A stretch of DNA of 64,000 bases, taken from the NCBI GenBank assembly GCA_016490735.1, contig JAEMWC010000267.1, positions 7,501 through 71,500 of the forward strand. The letters are read 5' to 3'. Of the stretch, positions 1-13,400 are shown piece after piece. Below the pieces are notes generated by a model. It did not search any database and was not told where the DNA came from. It saw only the letters and a program-made list of their open reading frames with translations. Position 1 is the stretch's first letter; every line of letters begins with the position of its first letter. Source of the DNA: Pachyseris speciosa (taxonomy: Eukaryota > Cnidaria > Anthozoa > Scleractinia > Pachyseridae). Made by a program: the position numbers and the translations under genes.

Positions 1-989
1 AAATCACAAGAATCCTAATGCCTTGTAGACAACGAAGACGAGCATCCATGTATTCAAAAGATTCAAAGGTGTCAGTGATCTGGCTGTTTACATTTATTGT
101 TTCTTTGAATAATAAGCCAACTCCGCCGCCGAGGGAATATGACCTTGCCACATGAAAAAATCGGTAATCAGTGGGACATAGAGTACCAATATCTACTTCA
201 TCGATGTTTCCTGGTCGAATCCACGTTTCAGTTATTGCCAAGATATCAATATCGTGGTCAACAACAAAGTCGTTCACCTTCATTATCTTGTTTTTCACCG
301 ACCTAGTATTCAATAGACAGACGTTAATGAAGCGCGATGTAGGTATTGATGCCTGCGAAGGAGCTTTCTTGATAGGCGTTAAGTTGTCCAGATTCACGGC
401 TCGGTGAAACAATGGTCTTGGCAAACTGAGAAAATTTGCATAATGGCGCTGAATTTTTCTATATCGTCCTCCTCTTCGTCCTCTAAACTTGAAAAACACC
501 GCATTGTTTCAAAAACATGAGTTGTTGTCGAGAATACGTTAGTATTGGCGCTCTAAGCAGGTTTTCAGAGCGATGTTCGATCATGACCTGATGTCCAGGT
601 TGAACCCGATTTTCAACGTTTGTAACTGGTCCAGGATTAAGTGCAATGTCATTAAAGATCGTAATTTCAAATGGCGGGTCATGCCCAGGAACAACCAACG
701 TTGTATTACCTCTCTTTCCCCATTGAATCGCAGCTACTGGCAGTTTGTGGTAACCCATCGAGGTTAACTGTAACTTTGACTTGCCGCACCGGTATAACAC
801 AACAGCAAAGTACTCTAGGTTTCGTTCGCGGATCGCAATTCTTGGAGCAGCGGGAGAGTTGTTCGTACCAACTAAAAGTTGCTCGTACCAAATAAAGGTT
901 TCGCTAGTTTTCGTCTGAAAATATACATTGCTTACGGCATAAATGAGTAACAAACTAAGAAATGTACGAGCATTGGCGTTGGCAGCCAT
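1..989 (-). pseudogene. Non-LTR retrotransposon (LINE) ORF, N-terminal part with 2A-like motif and start of endonuclease; broken
   Basis: Read on the minus strand from 989. A 168-residue open frame starts with a hydrophobic, signal-like segment (residues about 8-24) and carries DIALNPGP at residues 114-121 (bases 627-650), a 2A-like motif. The frame stops near 483, but a neighbouring frame continues immediately (about 482-1) with the start of an apurinic-type endonuclease domain: CLLNTRSVKNK, DIDILAITETW and a later SLGGGVGLLFK block. This is the layout of CR1/L2-type LINE ORF2. One frameshift separates the two parts, and the element runs off the window start, so reverse transcriptase is not seen. 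Established: NPGP motifs occur upstream of the endonuclease in several animal LINEs. Inference: a dead or recently frameshifted copy. Confidence 0.8.
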
Positions 990-1049
990 GACAGCGCCTT
1001 CACAAATTCAGAAAGTACTACCAGAAAGGGGGTCCAGAAAGGGGGGGGG

Positions 1050-1660
1050 TCCACGTTTTGTCTACACCCCAACAACACATTGCAAGAAGGCAAAGAACGA
1101 TGCGTACGTTTCTCCGAAGATTCTTGGAGGAGGCGGAGCAATAATGTCCGTAGAAAAAGACAAAAAGGAATACGAACCTGATAATTTAGTCAGACAGAAA
1201 GTTAGCAATCACTCAGAACGCAGAGCTGAATAATAGCGCCATTTCACACAAAATCTTTCCTCGGCTAAACCGAGAGACACAAAACCCTAAAGCGTCTTGA
1301 TAATTTTACTGTTACTTCCCATGACCACCGAGGAAGCTTCTTCAATTAAAGATTCTCAGCGACAAACCATCATTCAGTTATAACGAAGACAGCGCTTGCG
1401 AAACGATACGGGCTTATCCCTCACAGACCCGTCCACTATAAAATTAATTATCAAACCCAGCCAACACAATTCGCTGTTTTTAACACACGAACACTGAAAA
1501 ATCGAGAATTAATCAACTTAAACGGCGACACTTTATTGTTTATAGTCGAGCTCGAGTTTCTGCCTTCACTTTACGGAATTAAAGTTTTCAAAAAACAATT
1601 TCGAAGAAACGTACACTGAAAAATTACCAAAGCCAGCTAAAAAAATCCAAACGTTGGTTC
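1050..1660. repeat. Dispersed repeat related to the inner arms of the 11-17.7 kb palindrome
   Basis: The stretch with TCCGAAGATTCTTGGAGGAG, GTCCGTAGAAAAAGAC, ACTGTTACTTCCCATG and GTCCACTATAAAAT appears in the same order at about 13300-14030 and, inverted, at about 14720-15190. It has no coding capacity that I recognise. It shows that the palindrome sequence belongs to a dispersed family and is not a private duplication of this intron. Confidence 0.65.
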
Positions 1661-2500
1661 TTACCTTCGTTTTTTACAGTCTTAGGGTGACTTTGACAGC
1701 CGCTTTTTGACAACTTTCTGTCCGATGCATTTGATCGGTTTCCCCCCCCCCCCCCACCCAACCATTGAATTTCTGCCTTCATTAAAATTGAAGGCTTTTA
1801 GAAAACAATGCCGATACCGCTAAGAGATCATAAGTTTCTTCTCTTGTTGTCTTCAGCTTGTTATTTAATTTTCTGATTCCTGCCAAAATGCTAAACAGGG
1901 TTAAATCGAGTGTGACTCTACACATTGCATACATGGAGGGGCCGACGTACGGTCTAGCACAGCTGGGGTCCGCGTGCGCGCCTTCGCGCGGAGCTCCGCT
2001 ATCCGCTATGATTAACAAACGCTTTATTAGGTCACTTTGGATAGAGACTGGGATAGAGAGTGACACGTGAGGTACTGTATGATTGTTTGGTAGTACGAGA
2101 TTGTTTCTTCGCAATCCGTAAGGTAATAGGAATTAATAAATTAATCCTTGCATTGATGTCCGCCTTTGTCCTTCAGGACGCACGCCATAAATTATTTTGC
2201 GTCTTTTAGGATTTTTATTGCGTCAGAGATGCACCGAAAACTAAACATTGACACACATTGAAAAAGTTCTTTTACCTGCACTCGATGCTTGTCGATGCAA
2301 CGTATCAATCACTAGCTTCAAACTTTCAATTCTTCCAAATACGATGTTTTGTAAAAATGAGAAGAATCGCTGTTCTCATGGTTTTTGTTGTTCCCTTCGG
2401 CCTCGGGTCCAGTTTTTGTGCCACGCATCAGGCAAATTTCTAAAAGCCGTTGCTTGAAGCATAACCATATTTCTCTTGCTTATCTCTCAGGTATCTTGTT
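1661..2500. other. No recognised gene; homopolymer C run
   Basis: I see no exon or recognisable element here. A run of about 14 C interrupted by one A lies at 1741-1757. The short open frames at 1782-2114 and 2248-2457 lack recognisable protein features and overlap on both strands. Confidence 0.4.
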
Positions 2501-2619
2501 ATTACCGTGAAAAACGGTATGCTCTTGCAAGGACCACCGAGACAAAATGGAAGCACTGGATCCTGCAGTAAAGGATCTGATCACAACGAATTGTAGAACA
2601 TATAAACTGAGAATCTATA

Positions 2620-3060
2620 CCCTTGCTAGACGTCAACGTGTCCCTCCATAACGGTACTATTAGCACCGACCTTTACATTAAGCCTACTGACACAAACATC
2701 AATACTTACTACAATCTTCATGTCATCCCAGACACACTAAGAGAGCTATTCCATTCAGCCTAGCTCTCAGACTTTGACGTATCTGTTCTTCTGACGAGAT
2801 TTTCATACGCCGTACTAACGAATTTAAAATGTATCTCAACAAACGTGGATACAACCTGTCTTTCCTCAACCATGAAATAGGACGCGTCAACAACATCACA
2901 CGTACTGACGCACTAGTTACTAAAGATGCTCCCGACACCAACCAACCTATACGAGTACCTCTCGTTATTACACACAATCCAGCTATTGGCTCCACTATAT
3001 TATTCACAAACACTGCAACAACCTATCTTCACCCTCCCCCGTTGCCCAAATAACAGAAGG
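2620..3060 (+). pseudogene. Penelope-like element reverse transcriptase fragment, degenerate
   Basis: Spread over at least two frames, the plus strand encodes VSLHNGTISTDLYIKPTDTN (2638 onward) and later MYLNKRGYNLSFLNHEIGRV (2829 onward), followed by a THNPAIGS segment. This order is typical of the C-terminal half of Penelope-like retroelement reverse transcriptases. In-frame stops and frame changes show that it is dead. It lies in the intergenic or intronic DNA upstream of the ABCC exons. No GIY-YIG endonuclease was seen downstream. Confidence 0.6.
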
Positions 3061-3479
3061 ACGTACTAGCTGTACATTTCATTCTACTGGCGAAACAAGA
3101 CATATCAGTCATCATAGTGGAGCTCCGGCGGCCCGAAGGCTGCCAAGCGGAGCCCCATACTCATAGGAACCCATGAAGTATTTTTCTCATGGTAATCATG
3201 GCTAGCGGTATTGCTCGTTGGCGCGTACGCACGACGAATTTCATTAATGTTCAAAGCCGATGAAAAGTGCACATTTTTTCCCAAAAGTGAAGTTTCTACG
3301 TTCTCCTCGGCTAGTTTCATTGAATTCATTCAACTTTGCCCAGAAGCGCTGCAACGCAGCGGAAGATTTTTTCGCGGTCTTTTTTGTGTAGTCATGTGAT
3401 CGAGACATGTTTTCTTTTTCGGTTTCCTCTTTCTCTGCGTTCCTTTCTTTCACTTGTTTTGTTTCGATTCTCAATTATG

Positions 3480-3775
3480 TGCCGTAGAGTTTTTAATAAA
3501 ACAGTTATTCTACTCGGGCTTGCTGGATCTGAAATGATCATAATCAACTCGGCGCTGGGGGGCTCGTTTGTTATTTATCATTTCTTATTATTTAACACAT
3601 TGTCACAATGTCCAAATATGGTCATAGTACGCTCTATATTCGTTGGTGTACTCAACAGATACCCTGCGGTATACGTAATTTTGTGTGTCGCGGAGAAAAG
3701 TGGGGGTTTCTCCAGCTTATTTTGCAATAAACGCAGAAAATTTTGCTTATGTCATTTAAGTGTTGAATAATAAAA
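3480..3775. repeat. Dispersed repeat, partner of 28540-28740
   Basis: This copy and the block at about 28540-28740 share GTACTCAACAGATA, ACGTAATTTTGTG, GCAGAAAATTTTG/GCAGAAAATTGTG and GTGTTGAATAATAAAAC in the same order and strand. Both copies end near an AATAAA-like sequence. Neither has coding capacity, and the family is unidentified. Confidence 0.55.
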
Positions 3776-4259
3776 CCGGCCACCGGTCACCGGCCATAGA
3801 GCTACTACAGACGTTATTTACATCAGAAGCCTCTCTAACTTTGTAGATCTTCTTCTTCTAGTTGAGAAGATTGAGAATTTACTCATTCTTTCTTGTTACC
3901 TTGTTTCACCATTACAACGCCGCAAGAAAACGGCGCGAACATTGTGACGTATTCTCGATTCTGATTGCGTGTTTCATTCTCACTTTTCATTAGTTTATTT
4001 TAGCAGGCTAAAATGCAGTTTAGCCCTTCAATTTCTCTCCACTTAACTCCACAAAATGTGCCACAACGCCCGACAATAGACAATAGCAATAAGCTTCAAA
4101 CAGAAATTGTTCTCATATTTGAGTCGTGTTGTGGACTAGTGCCATCATTTGATTTTTTTTAAGTAATGAAGTGATTAACTTGAATGATAAATAGAATACC
4201 GTAAATGGAAATAGAGCGATCTTTTGGGATAGTTCACACTGTGTTTGAATACTCTTTAG

Positions 4260-5656
4260 GCTTCAGGACGTACATAACCAAGTATTTTCCATGGTGATAG
4301 CAAGTGGACGATGGCTTGGTGTTCGAATCGATGCCCTTTGTTCGTTGTTTGTAGGTTTGATCGCTGCCACAAGTGTTATTATTTCACAAGAAGCAGGTAA
4401 ATGTTGCACTATATTACCTTCTCCAGCGTCTTTCTGAGGCTAATCTCTGAGTCAGATAGGTCTTACCATTTATCTCGTTCGTTGTCGGTTAGACAAAGCA
4501 GTCAAAAAATCTGCGAGGTGTTTTTTTGGAATGACGCCGTCAAATACCACGGGTAGGCTGATACCCATCCCTCCCGGGATGGGCAGTATTAAAAATGCCT
4601 CACTAAATAGGAATTACTGCACCATTAAAATTACGGTCGTACCAATAACTTATGATCACGCGTGTGAGGCGATACAATGACGTTTTGAAGGGTATAACAA
4701 CTAGTGGGTATATCATAAACAACTTCAGTTTTACTATATAATCACGGGATACACATTATTCTTCCCTTTTAACAGGTGTTGCCGGACTAACTTTGGTGTA
4801 TGTCTTTATAACTGTCGAGGTTGGTCAGTTTGCAGTGCGACAATTTTCCGAGGTTGAAAACCTAATGACGTCAGTAGAGCGAGTCATGGCGTATACTAAA
4901 CTTGATTCTGAACCAGGATATGACATAATTACCTCACCGGACAATCGATTGTCTGGGGATGGAAGCATAAGCTTCAGAAATGTCTCCTTGAGATATTACC
5001 ACGGGGGACCTCAAGTTCTCAAAAACATAACATTTGATATTCAAGGAAAGAAAAAAATAGGAATTGTGGGTAGAACAGGCGATGGTAAGTCCTCAATCGT
5101 GGCAGCCCTTCTACGCATGCCAGAGGCTGAAGGTGATATAGTCATTGACGGAGTGAACATTACCACTGTAAATCTCCAAGAATCCCGGAAATATCTTTCT
5201 GTTCTGGGCCAGACTCCTGTGATCTTCAGTGGATCAATAAGAAGTAATCTAGATCCTTTGGCGAAACACAACGACGCGGCATTATGGGTTGTACTGGAAA
5301 TGGTGCGGCTTAAGGCAGTAATTGAAAATTTACCTGGGAATCTGCAGTGTCAGCTATACGAAAGAGGAGGAAATCTAAGCGTTGGCGAGCGGCAGCTGAT
5401 CTGCTTAGCTCGCACATTGCTTCAGCAAAGTAAGATCGTTATCTTGGATGAACCAACAGCTCACGTGGATCCAAATACAGAACAGATCATCTGGAACACT
5501 GTGCGTGAGGAACTCAAACACTCGACTGTTATTACTATAGCACATCGACTGAACACTGTTAGAGACAGCGACATGATAGTAGTGTTGCGAGAAGGCGCGA
5601 TTGTTGAGCTAGGCACTTTAAGTGGCCTTTTTGTTAGCAAAGAGGTGGTAGTTTAG
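4260..5656 (+). CDS. ABC transporter subfamily C (MRP4/ABCC4-like), last two exons: end of TMD2 and NBD2
   Basis: ATP-driven export pump; only the 3' part is in the window. Exon 4260-4396 encodes part of the second transmembrane domain with the family motif [10 protein letters not shown]. Exon 4776-5656 continues in frame across a GT-AG intron: [20 protein letters not shown] linker, then a nucleotide-binding domain with Walker [11 protein letters not shown]-loop [10 protein letters not shown], signature LSVGERQ, Walker [14 protein letters not shown] and H-loop AHR. Oddities: Asp replaces the usual Ala in Walker A, the signature has Glu for Gln, and the protein stops about 20 residues after the last conserved strand, without the longer tail known from human ABCC4. 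No earlier exon was found in 1-4259, so the preceding intron exceeds 4 kb or this is a 5'-truncated copy. AATAAA near 6293 could be a poly(A) signal. Confidence 0.85.
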
Positions 5657-7484
5657 ATCAAACGTCCGTCGCTTCTGTTAACGTGATGATGATATCGCCT
5701 CTTTCAGTTAAGCTTCCCGGGGTGTAATCGAAGTATTGGTATAGGAAAACAAGCGAATAGGAGCAGATATTATTGGATTTAATTCAAATAGAGGCGACAA
5801 TGACGCTTTCTAGTCATCACGTTTTAATACTAAGGAGAGGTGTCATAGGCTAAACATCGTGGTGTGTGGGATTTTTTTTGATATTGGAAGTTAAGGCGTT
5901 TTTTAGAGGAAAAGCTGAATGGGTTGTTGATGTTTCTTCTAGCCTCGTTGTATGTCCATTTCTATTGAAAGAATGGAACCTGCTTAATCAGACTGGTTAA
6001 TCAAACGTTTTCCGTTCACCCTGGAAATAGTCAGTTCATACTGACCGACGCGTTCTTAATCCCTGTCTCAAGAAATCGTATATCACTAAACTGCTTCGGA
6101 AAGACATCTTAAAAGAAATGTACTTCAATACTTTTTCTCATTGGCCTGTAACATGGGGATAAATTAGTCTTTACGCTTCAGTTGCTGTGTTAAATCTAAA
6201 AGTGCAACCATTCAAATGAAAGAAGAGCTGGATCTGGGAAATACAAATATTAGTTATATTTTACCGGATCTCTCCTTCTGAGGCCTTCTGGCAATAAATT
6301 TTCCATTACATCGTCCGGAAAGAAAGCCAACGTTTCTCCACATTTTAACTACCTATCTTTATTTTAACTATCTATCTTTATTGTCAGTGCGAACAAAACT
6401 TTGCATAAGAACCCTGAAGTCCTCGAAAATTTACTGCGGGACAACATAGTTTAGTACAACTGTAATTTCCAACCCCACCGCTCTAAGCGCGCATTCTGAC
6501 TGTACCGTTTTCCAGATGACGGAAAACAGTAAAAAGTAAGTAATACGAAAAAAGTCGAAGTTACTTTTCTATTTAGCGTTTTATCGAAAACTGATTATTC
6601 TTGTTTTAAAACACCGCTGTTTTGTTGCTGAAAGCAGGCGCCTGGCTAAAGGTATATAAGTTTCACCACACCATGTTAATTTTAAATGCATTTCCAGCCA
6701 TTTCAGGCTGTTAACGTTTAAGAAAAAAGTTGATCGGTCCCCACAGTGAAACAAGGCCTTTTAAGAATAGTAAAACATGTGTATTAATCTCTTTCGGTTC
6801 CACGTCACAACCGCCTTACCACACCTTTTTTTTACTTTTGTTACGAAAAACACTTCTTACAATAACCTACTAATACTACAGAAAAACACGCAGTACATTA
6901 CTTACAATACAACTACTTACATTTACACTTACACTACTGCTCCACAATATCATACCCTGTTTACAATATCATAATTACATTGTTGACCAATCGAACACTC
7001 GATTACAATATGGGATACACATGACCGAATTGGTGTTCAAACCATCTGGAATTATTACACTAGGGAGGCAACAGTAACTTTCAAATCCGAATCCACTGAT
7101 TTTCAGTGTTCTCAAGTGCGGAAAGATTAATCTCAAAAGAGAAAACACTCGACCATCATAAATTCGTCAACAAGTCCAGGCTTTTATATGTCGTCAGATA
7201 CTTGAACAATCTGACTCAAATTAAGATTTATGCCCTTGAGGGTGCTTTAGCAATTTTGGAAATGAACGTAGTCAGAAACGTCACATCATTGAATACTAAT
7301 GTTCGCTTGAATGGCAATCATTCTTACCAACACGGTATCATCTGCACGAACCGCGAAGTTAATTGTCAATCGTTCTGCAGTATGTTTCTTTCCAGCAGTT
7401 TAAAAGAGCACAGAGGTCTCTCGAGCTGGCACCTAACATTGTCCCACTTGCTTGTTTTGTAGTTGTATAACCCAAGCTACAAAC
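5657..7484. other. ABCC-GCLC intergenic region
   Basis: It contains the presumed ABCC 3' UTR and the GCLC promoter/5' UTR. A low-complexity stretch rich in ACTTACA units lies at 6850-6965. The open frame 7106-7462 has no recognisable domain and overlaps the likely GCLC 5' leader. I see no tRNA, SINE or coding remnant. Confidence 0.45.
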
Positions 7485-10400
7485 ATGGGGCTTTTTCCAC
7501 TTGGAACTCCCTTATCTTGGCCAGAAACGAAGCAATACGCGGATCATGTTCGCAAGCACGGCATACTGCAGTTTATTCACATCTACAACAAGCAGAAAGA
7601 TCGGAACAATGACAGCTTTAAGTGGGGAGATGAGGTAGGTCCTTAAATATGTAATTCAAGTTGCGTGGTTATATATGATATGTATAATTTTTACCGTTTA
7701 TTTTTGAATGACAGCAATGAGGAGTGGCATACTCACCTCTTGAAAACGTAAGCTAAGCAGCCATCTCCATAAAACTGCAAGAATCTTTTCAACGGCCTCT
7801 CATAACTGGCACTACTTTGAAATAAATTTAAACTTTTAAGTGATTGTAAATGTTTTGCAGGTGGAATATACATTGTTAAAATTTGACCACGAAACCAAAC
7901 AGGTTTACTGTAATCTTAAGGCAAAAGCTGTACTGGACACCTTACTGCTTGAGGAAATCAACAATCCCAGGTTAGACTGGAATGTTACTCTGCAGTTTTT
8001 TTTAACAGTATATTGAACTTAAAAAAATTTCATGAAATATAATTGCTCAAAAAAGATTTGATTCAATAAAATAATTTGCACCATCTCACAGTTCAAATTT
8101 GTTAATTCTTGCAGCAGCACAGAGGCAGCGTGGAGGCCTGAATATGCTGGTTACATGGTGGAAGGTAAATACCTCTTACCAGCCGAGTTCGAGGTCCGTA
8201 CTGTAAGTCACGGACTGAGTTTTTTCCAGTTGATTTATGGCCCAAGCGCGAAGCGCGCGGGCCATAAATTAATGGGAAAAAACGAGGATCCGCATCCTAC
8301 AATAGGGACCAAGAAAACGAGGTTAGTAACGTATTTGTTGTATCTCTCAGGTTAATCCGGCGCGCGGGAAAGAAAACTAGTTGAAGTCAAGCGGGCCGCA
8401 CTGTAGAATGCGGCCCACAAAATTGACCAATCACAACGCGCGTACTAAGTGAGAGATAAAAATAATTAGTGATAAACGCACTCCAGGAAAAACGATTCCG
8501 AGTTCTCCCAGCAGGAGTTGAACCCATGAACTTCCGATTACTAATTCGGATGCTCTACCACTGGGGTGCAGAAGACTCGTGTGAGCTTCGGCCATTAACT
8601 ATGCTCATGCGCAAATGTCCTGGATACTAGGTCAGTGACAAATTCGCAATGAGAGTGAAAGTGTTATGGTATATTTTAAGTGAGGGTAAACAAATAAAAG
8701 ATGCAAATTTTTTTTCCAATGACGCACGTATAAGATATGTTACTTCAATTTACCCGAATTTCAGGAGGTCGGTCTTTGAAAATTACCACTTTTATAGAAC
8801 AAATTGATCCAGTGATCTTTATTAGTAGAACAGCCGATCAGGTATCATTTTCCATCACACCAGGAACATCCCAAGTGCTAAAGGGTTGCCCTTGCTACCG
8901 TGACATAGGGTTAGGCACAACAATCTCGAAAATCTTTACATTCTTGTTAACTTTGGTTATGCGGCAGACAATTACAAACTGAAGAACTTATTCCAGTTTC
9001 TACTAAGCAGTTTTCTCGTGTCATAATTTTTTGGTCTTCACAGGAATACCTGGCAAGCCAATGGATGATTGTATCAGACAAATTACAATGATAGAAGAAA
9101 ACATGAAACTCAGGTTAAAAATTCTCTTTTTGGCGATAGCAAATTCGCAAACACAGTTGTATGTCTTTCAGGTAGCTGATTAGTCTTGGTCTGTACGTAG
9201 CAGGTTTTGAAGGTTTATTATAAATGTTCTCGTTTTACAGTAATTAATTCTTGGTTTTTGCACTGATTGTGTTAAAGTAGTCCATACAAATCCTTTAATA
9301 AAATAATTATAATTGGGCTGACAACTAGTCAATTAACAATTAAAGGGCTATTCTATTAATCTGTCTTTTTGTTCCAAATCCAGTGAATGATTTAATATCT
9401 AAGTTACAACCAAAGCTAAGCTAATAAGGTTTACTCAGTATTTGATTTTTTTCCTATTTGACCAACAGGCGTCAAAAAATCCAGAAAATCCTGACACCGC
9501 CTGAAGAAAGCGTTCAGACGATTGTTGCCTTTCCCAGGTTATGCAACAGTGACAGTCTTTTGTTGTTTTGGCACATGGTGATAGATGAATCATGTAACTA
9601 ACCTTGGATATTTGATTATAATCTTTCAGATTAGGTTGTCCCAACTTTACGTATCCAAGCTTGGATCCTACTCCAGACAGAGGGTTATCAAGATCAATGT
9701 TTTATCCTGATGAAGCCATTTTCCAAGGACATCCAAAATTTAGGTACAGCACACGTTCCTTTGCTCTCTGGCCAGAGAACAACCCTCCTAATCCACAAAT
9801 GTTTACGTTTTTCTAGAAATATTGGTGCGAGGCTTCATGACGTCATCAGCCTAAACAACAACCGAACAGAACCCTAATCTGTTCAGAAACTTAAGAAACC
9901 GAATGAAAAACGAATTGAAAACCAAACTGCTTGGAAATGTTTTAATCATGAGTGTGGAATGTTTTTATTTTTCAATTAATCAACAAGGCATTATTACCTT
10001 CTTACTGACTTCACCGCGGGTTTTTAAAACTCGGAGCCATTCCTGGTTTATTCCTTGCATCTTTAACCCATTGCCTTTGATCCCGAATGAAAAAGAGACC
10101 CCCATAATTATGACGCATTCACTGAAGTTTACGTACGGTTACATTTAATTGGTGTTGGTCTCTTTGGGGACATGGTTGGCGCATTAGGTCCCCTCCTTGA
10201 AAAACAGATGGTTTTTTCCCATTGTATCAGATGAAATGTCCTCTCGAGGTCTTAGGTAAAGGGAGCGACAGTTGCTAAAACAACGATTTTGAGCATACAG
10301 CAAGCCGCCTTCCCAATGTATTCTTAATAAAGCCAGGTCACGCCGTCGAGCGAGTTTTACTCCTTACTACTGATGATACCCTCCTGTGTTGTCCCCCACA

Positions 10401-13400
10401 CCTGTAACTCGATTATCCCACGTCTTTAGCCTCATGACAAGGAATCTCACTGAACGGAGAGGCTCCAAGGTTGCTGTCAATATTCCAAGTAAGTTGATTC
10501 AGAACAGCAAAGTTCAAATTTGAACTTCCGTTGTTTTCATCAATATTTTTTATGGTTAAGACTCTTAACCATAGCTGATATAAAAATTAAGAAAAACAAT
10601 GCAATGTTTATCTTGCGCATCCCCCCGTAAGAGGATGCTCGCATACGCATAACAATCGAATCTATAGTAATATTAGCGATATGTTTTTAATCTATATCAT
10701 GTATTACTCATTATTTCCAGAGGGTCTGGACGACAGGAAGGTCACGATAAGTTTTGAATATAAGACGACGATTTTGAATTTCACATACATGTTTCGCCAA
10801 AAACGTCTGCCTTCTTCAGTGTAGGTGTTACAAGATGCAATTCTGAATATAAATAACTAGTAGGTGCTAATGAATACGAATACAAATAAAGGAAAGATAT
10901 TTAAAAAGCGTACAAATTACAAAGAAGTTGTTGATGAAGGGAAGGGTTTCCCACAGGATGTGTAACGCTTCTTTTATCTTAACCTGTAAAGTAGTGTCTG
11001 CTTGATCAATAATATTAAAGGCACTTAAGGCACGGCAATGCTCACAATTCCGTAAATGTTTTCCGTGTGCGAGTTAACTGTCTAACTGTACCAACATATG
11101 AAGAGAAAACTAATTTGATAACTATGTTGTTACAAAAATATCGTCCAACTATAACAACATAATATATATATTTAGCCAAGCCTAAAAGCGGAGCTCCAAA
11201 AGCATTCTTTTTCTACCGGCATTTACATATAGTCTGCTTGTCATATCATCCATCTGACCTCACTCAAGCTACAGACCCAGTGCTGTAAAAAATAGTATGG
11301 AAAGGTGATCTGAGCCAGTGGCACAGTGAATTTGGACCCCCGTGGATTTGCACCCTCCAGTCCAGATCTGCTTGTGGATCAGTCATTTGGACCCCCTAGT
11401 CCAGAACTGCTGGTAGATATGAACCCCCTTTTACAGATTTGGGCCCCCACCCCTCCTAAAAACAAGCATTCTATTGAGTAAGGTAATAAAACTTCCTTCG
11501 CAAATTGAGTTTGGAGATGTTAAAAAAAGCAAAATAAAAATATTGAGGTAGGTTTATTTTAAAATAATCTGTAAAAAAGAACCTGCAACGCTAGTTTGCA
11601 TCTATAAATTTTTAAAACAAAACATTTCTTAACATCTTAGAGCAATACCTAAGGACAGCTCTGTTTCCCCGTTCAGCTGTAGGCTAATTCATAATTAATG
11701 CAATTTCAATGATCCACAGCCTCCCATGAGACAGTTGGAAATCAGAAATTGTGTATCCTCTGGATATATGTATGCCTCAAAAAAAAAATGAAAGAAAGAT
11801 ACATGGAAATCAATAAAAATATTTAGATGATATGAATTAAGACCAAGATATTTCTTTTGATCAGTTACTTCTTGACCTTACTATCACAAAAAAACTGCTT
11901 CCTAATGCACCTCCAGTGTTTTCAAAAAGAAATCCAGCTGCTCTTCTGGCCAGCCAAGTGGAAGGCCCAGCAACTTGATAGTAAAATATTGGACATTTGG
12001 TTGATACCACTATCAAGGTAATTAAGAATGTAGTATGAGGGTTTAAGGTAACGGTTCATCAAAGCAAAAGTGCTGGAAATCTGTGTTAGCCATCTTAACT
12101 TGATTTTCTATTTTGCAAGAATTAAGGTAAGGACTAGTCTCACATTTTCCATGTACATTTGAAATTGCACAACATACTTCATCAAACATCAGAAATCCCA
12201 TTAAACATTAATGCCAAATGTCATCCAAACATCCCACAAGATTGGTGTGACCTGCTACTAAAAAAATTAATTGAAAGACTTTATGCAGGAGAAGGAAGAC
12301 CAAAAGATGTATACATGGTTGAGAAAGAGCTTACTTTAAGTTTAATTTTAAGTTTTAAGTTTAATAATATTTTGTCATGAGAATACAACTAAGTTGATAC
12401 AAAACAAAAAAAATGTGCATGACTGGAGAATAATTGGGAGAAACTAAATTCCCATACAAAGCATATTATCTAATATTACACGTTCTAAAAACTAAGAGGT
12501 GAAATTTAAACGTGGCCCAAAGCTAACCTGATCAAATTAAATGGAATACTTGTCTCTTACAAGTCACCCCTGATTTGAGATTGACACCAAAAATTAAGAA
12601 GTAAAATTGAAATACAATCCAAAGCTAACCTAATTCTAAATTACATGACTTGTCACTCCAAGCTACATCTGATTTAAAATTGACACAAATAATGTAATAG
12701 ATAGGACTTAAAACTGCTTAAAGAAGGTGCATGCATGATGTTCGATGGAACACCATTCCAGTCTGTTATGTAGCGATAAAAGAAAGAAAAGCCCGAAGGC
12801 CATATATATATATATATATTTAGCCAGGCCAAGCCTAGAATCGGAGCTGCATGCACACTCTCACCGAGCAACTTCGCATGGCTTTATTTGGGCCAGTTTA
12901 ATTTGTGTCCAAAACAATTGAGCAGTAGCAGGGAAAACGAAGAGTTTTCGATGGCAAACGTTTGCAAAAGACAGACATTCTTGAGTCCTAACTACTTTCA
13001 GATGAAAGTGTAAAGGAATTCAAAGCGCATCAAAAAAACACTACAAGCGAACAAAGTACAATGCGAGTGTTTGCTCAAAGAAGAAGGTGAATAAATTAAA
13101 CAAGACTAGCTTGTAATAAAAATAGCTTGTACTGATTAAGCTAGAAAAATCGGTATTTATTTTGACATAAATGCCCCTAGAAAAGAAAATAAAGGGTACA
13201 AACTGATCGTTTACAGCAGTCAATAGGAATTGACCGCGGTTCAGAAACAACAGAACAACAAACATATTACAAGAAAACAAAGCACAATACGAATAATATT
13301 TCTTCGAAGATTCTTGGAGAAGGTGGAGAAATTAGACAAGTAACAAAAATATCTTGTATTAAGCTCGAAAGATTACTTAGCAATTTTGACATAAATGTCC

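Noticed and set aside
943..1233. 96-codon plus frame
   Set aside because: Covers the LINE leader and the dispersed repeat on the other strand; no protein features.
7106..7462. 118-codon frame upstream of GCLC as a gene
   Set aside because: No domain; it ends 22 bases before the GCLC ATG and most likely lies in promoter or 5' leader.
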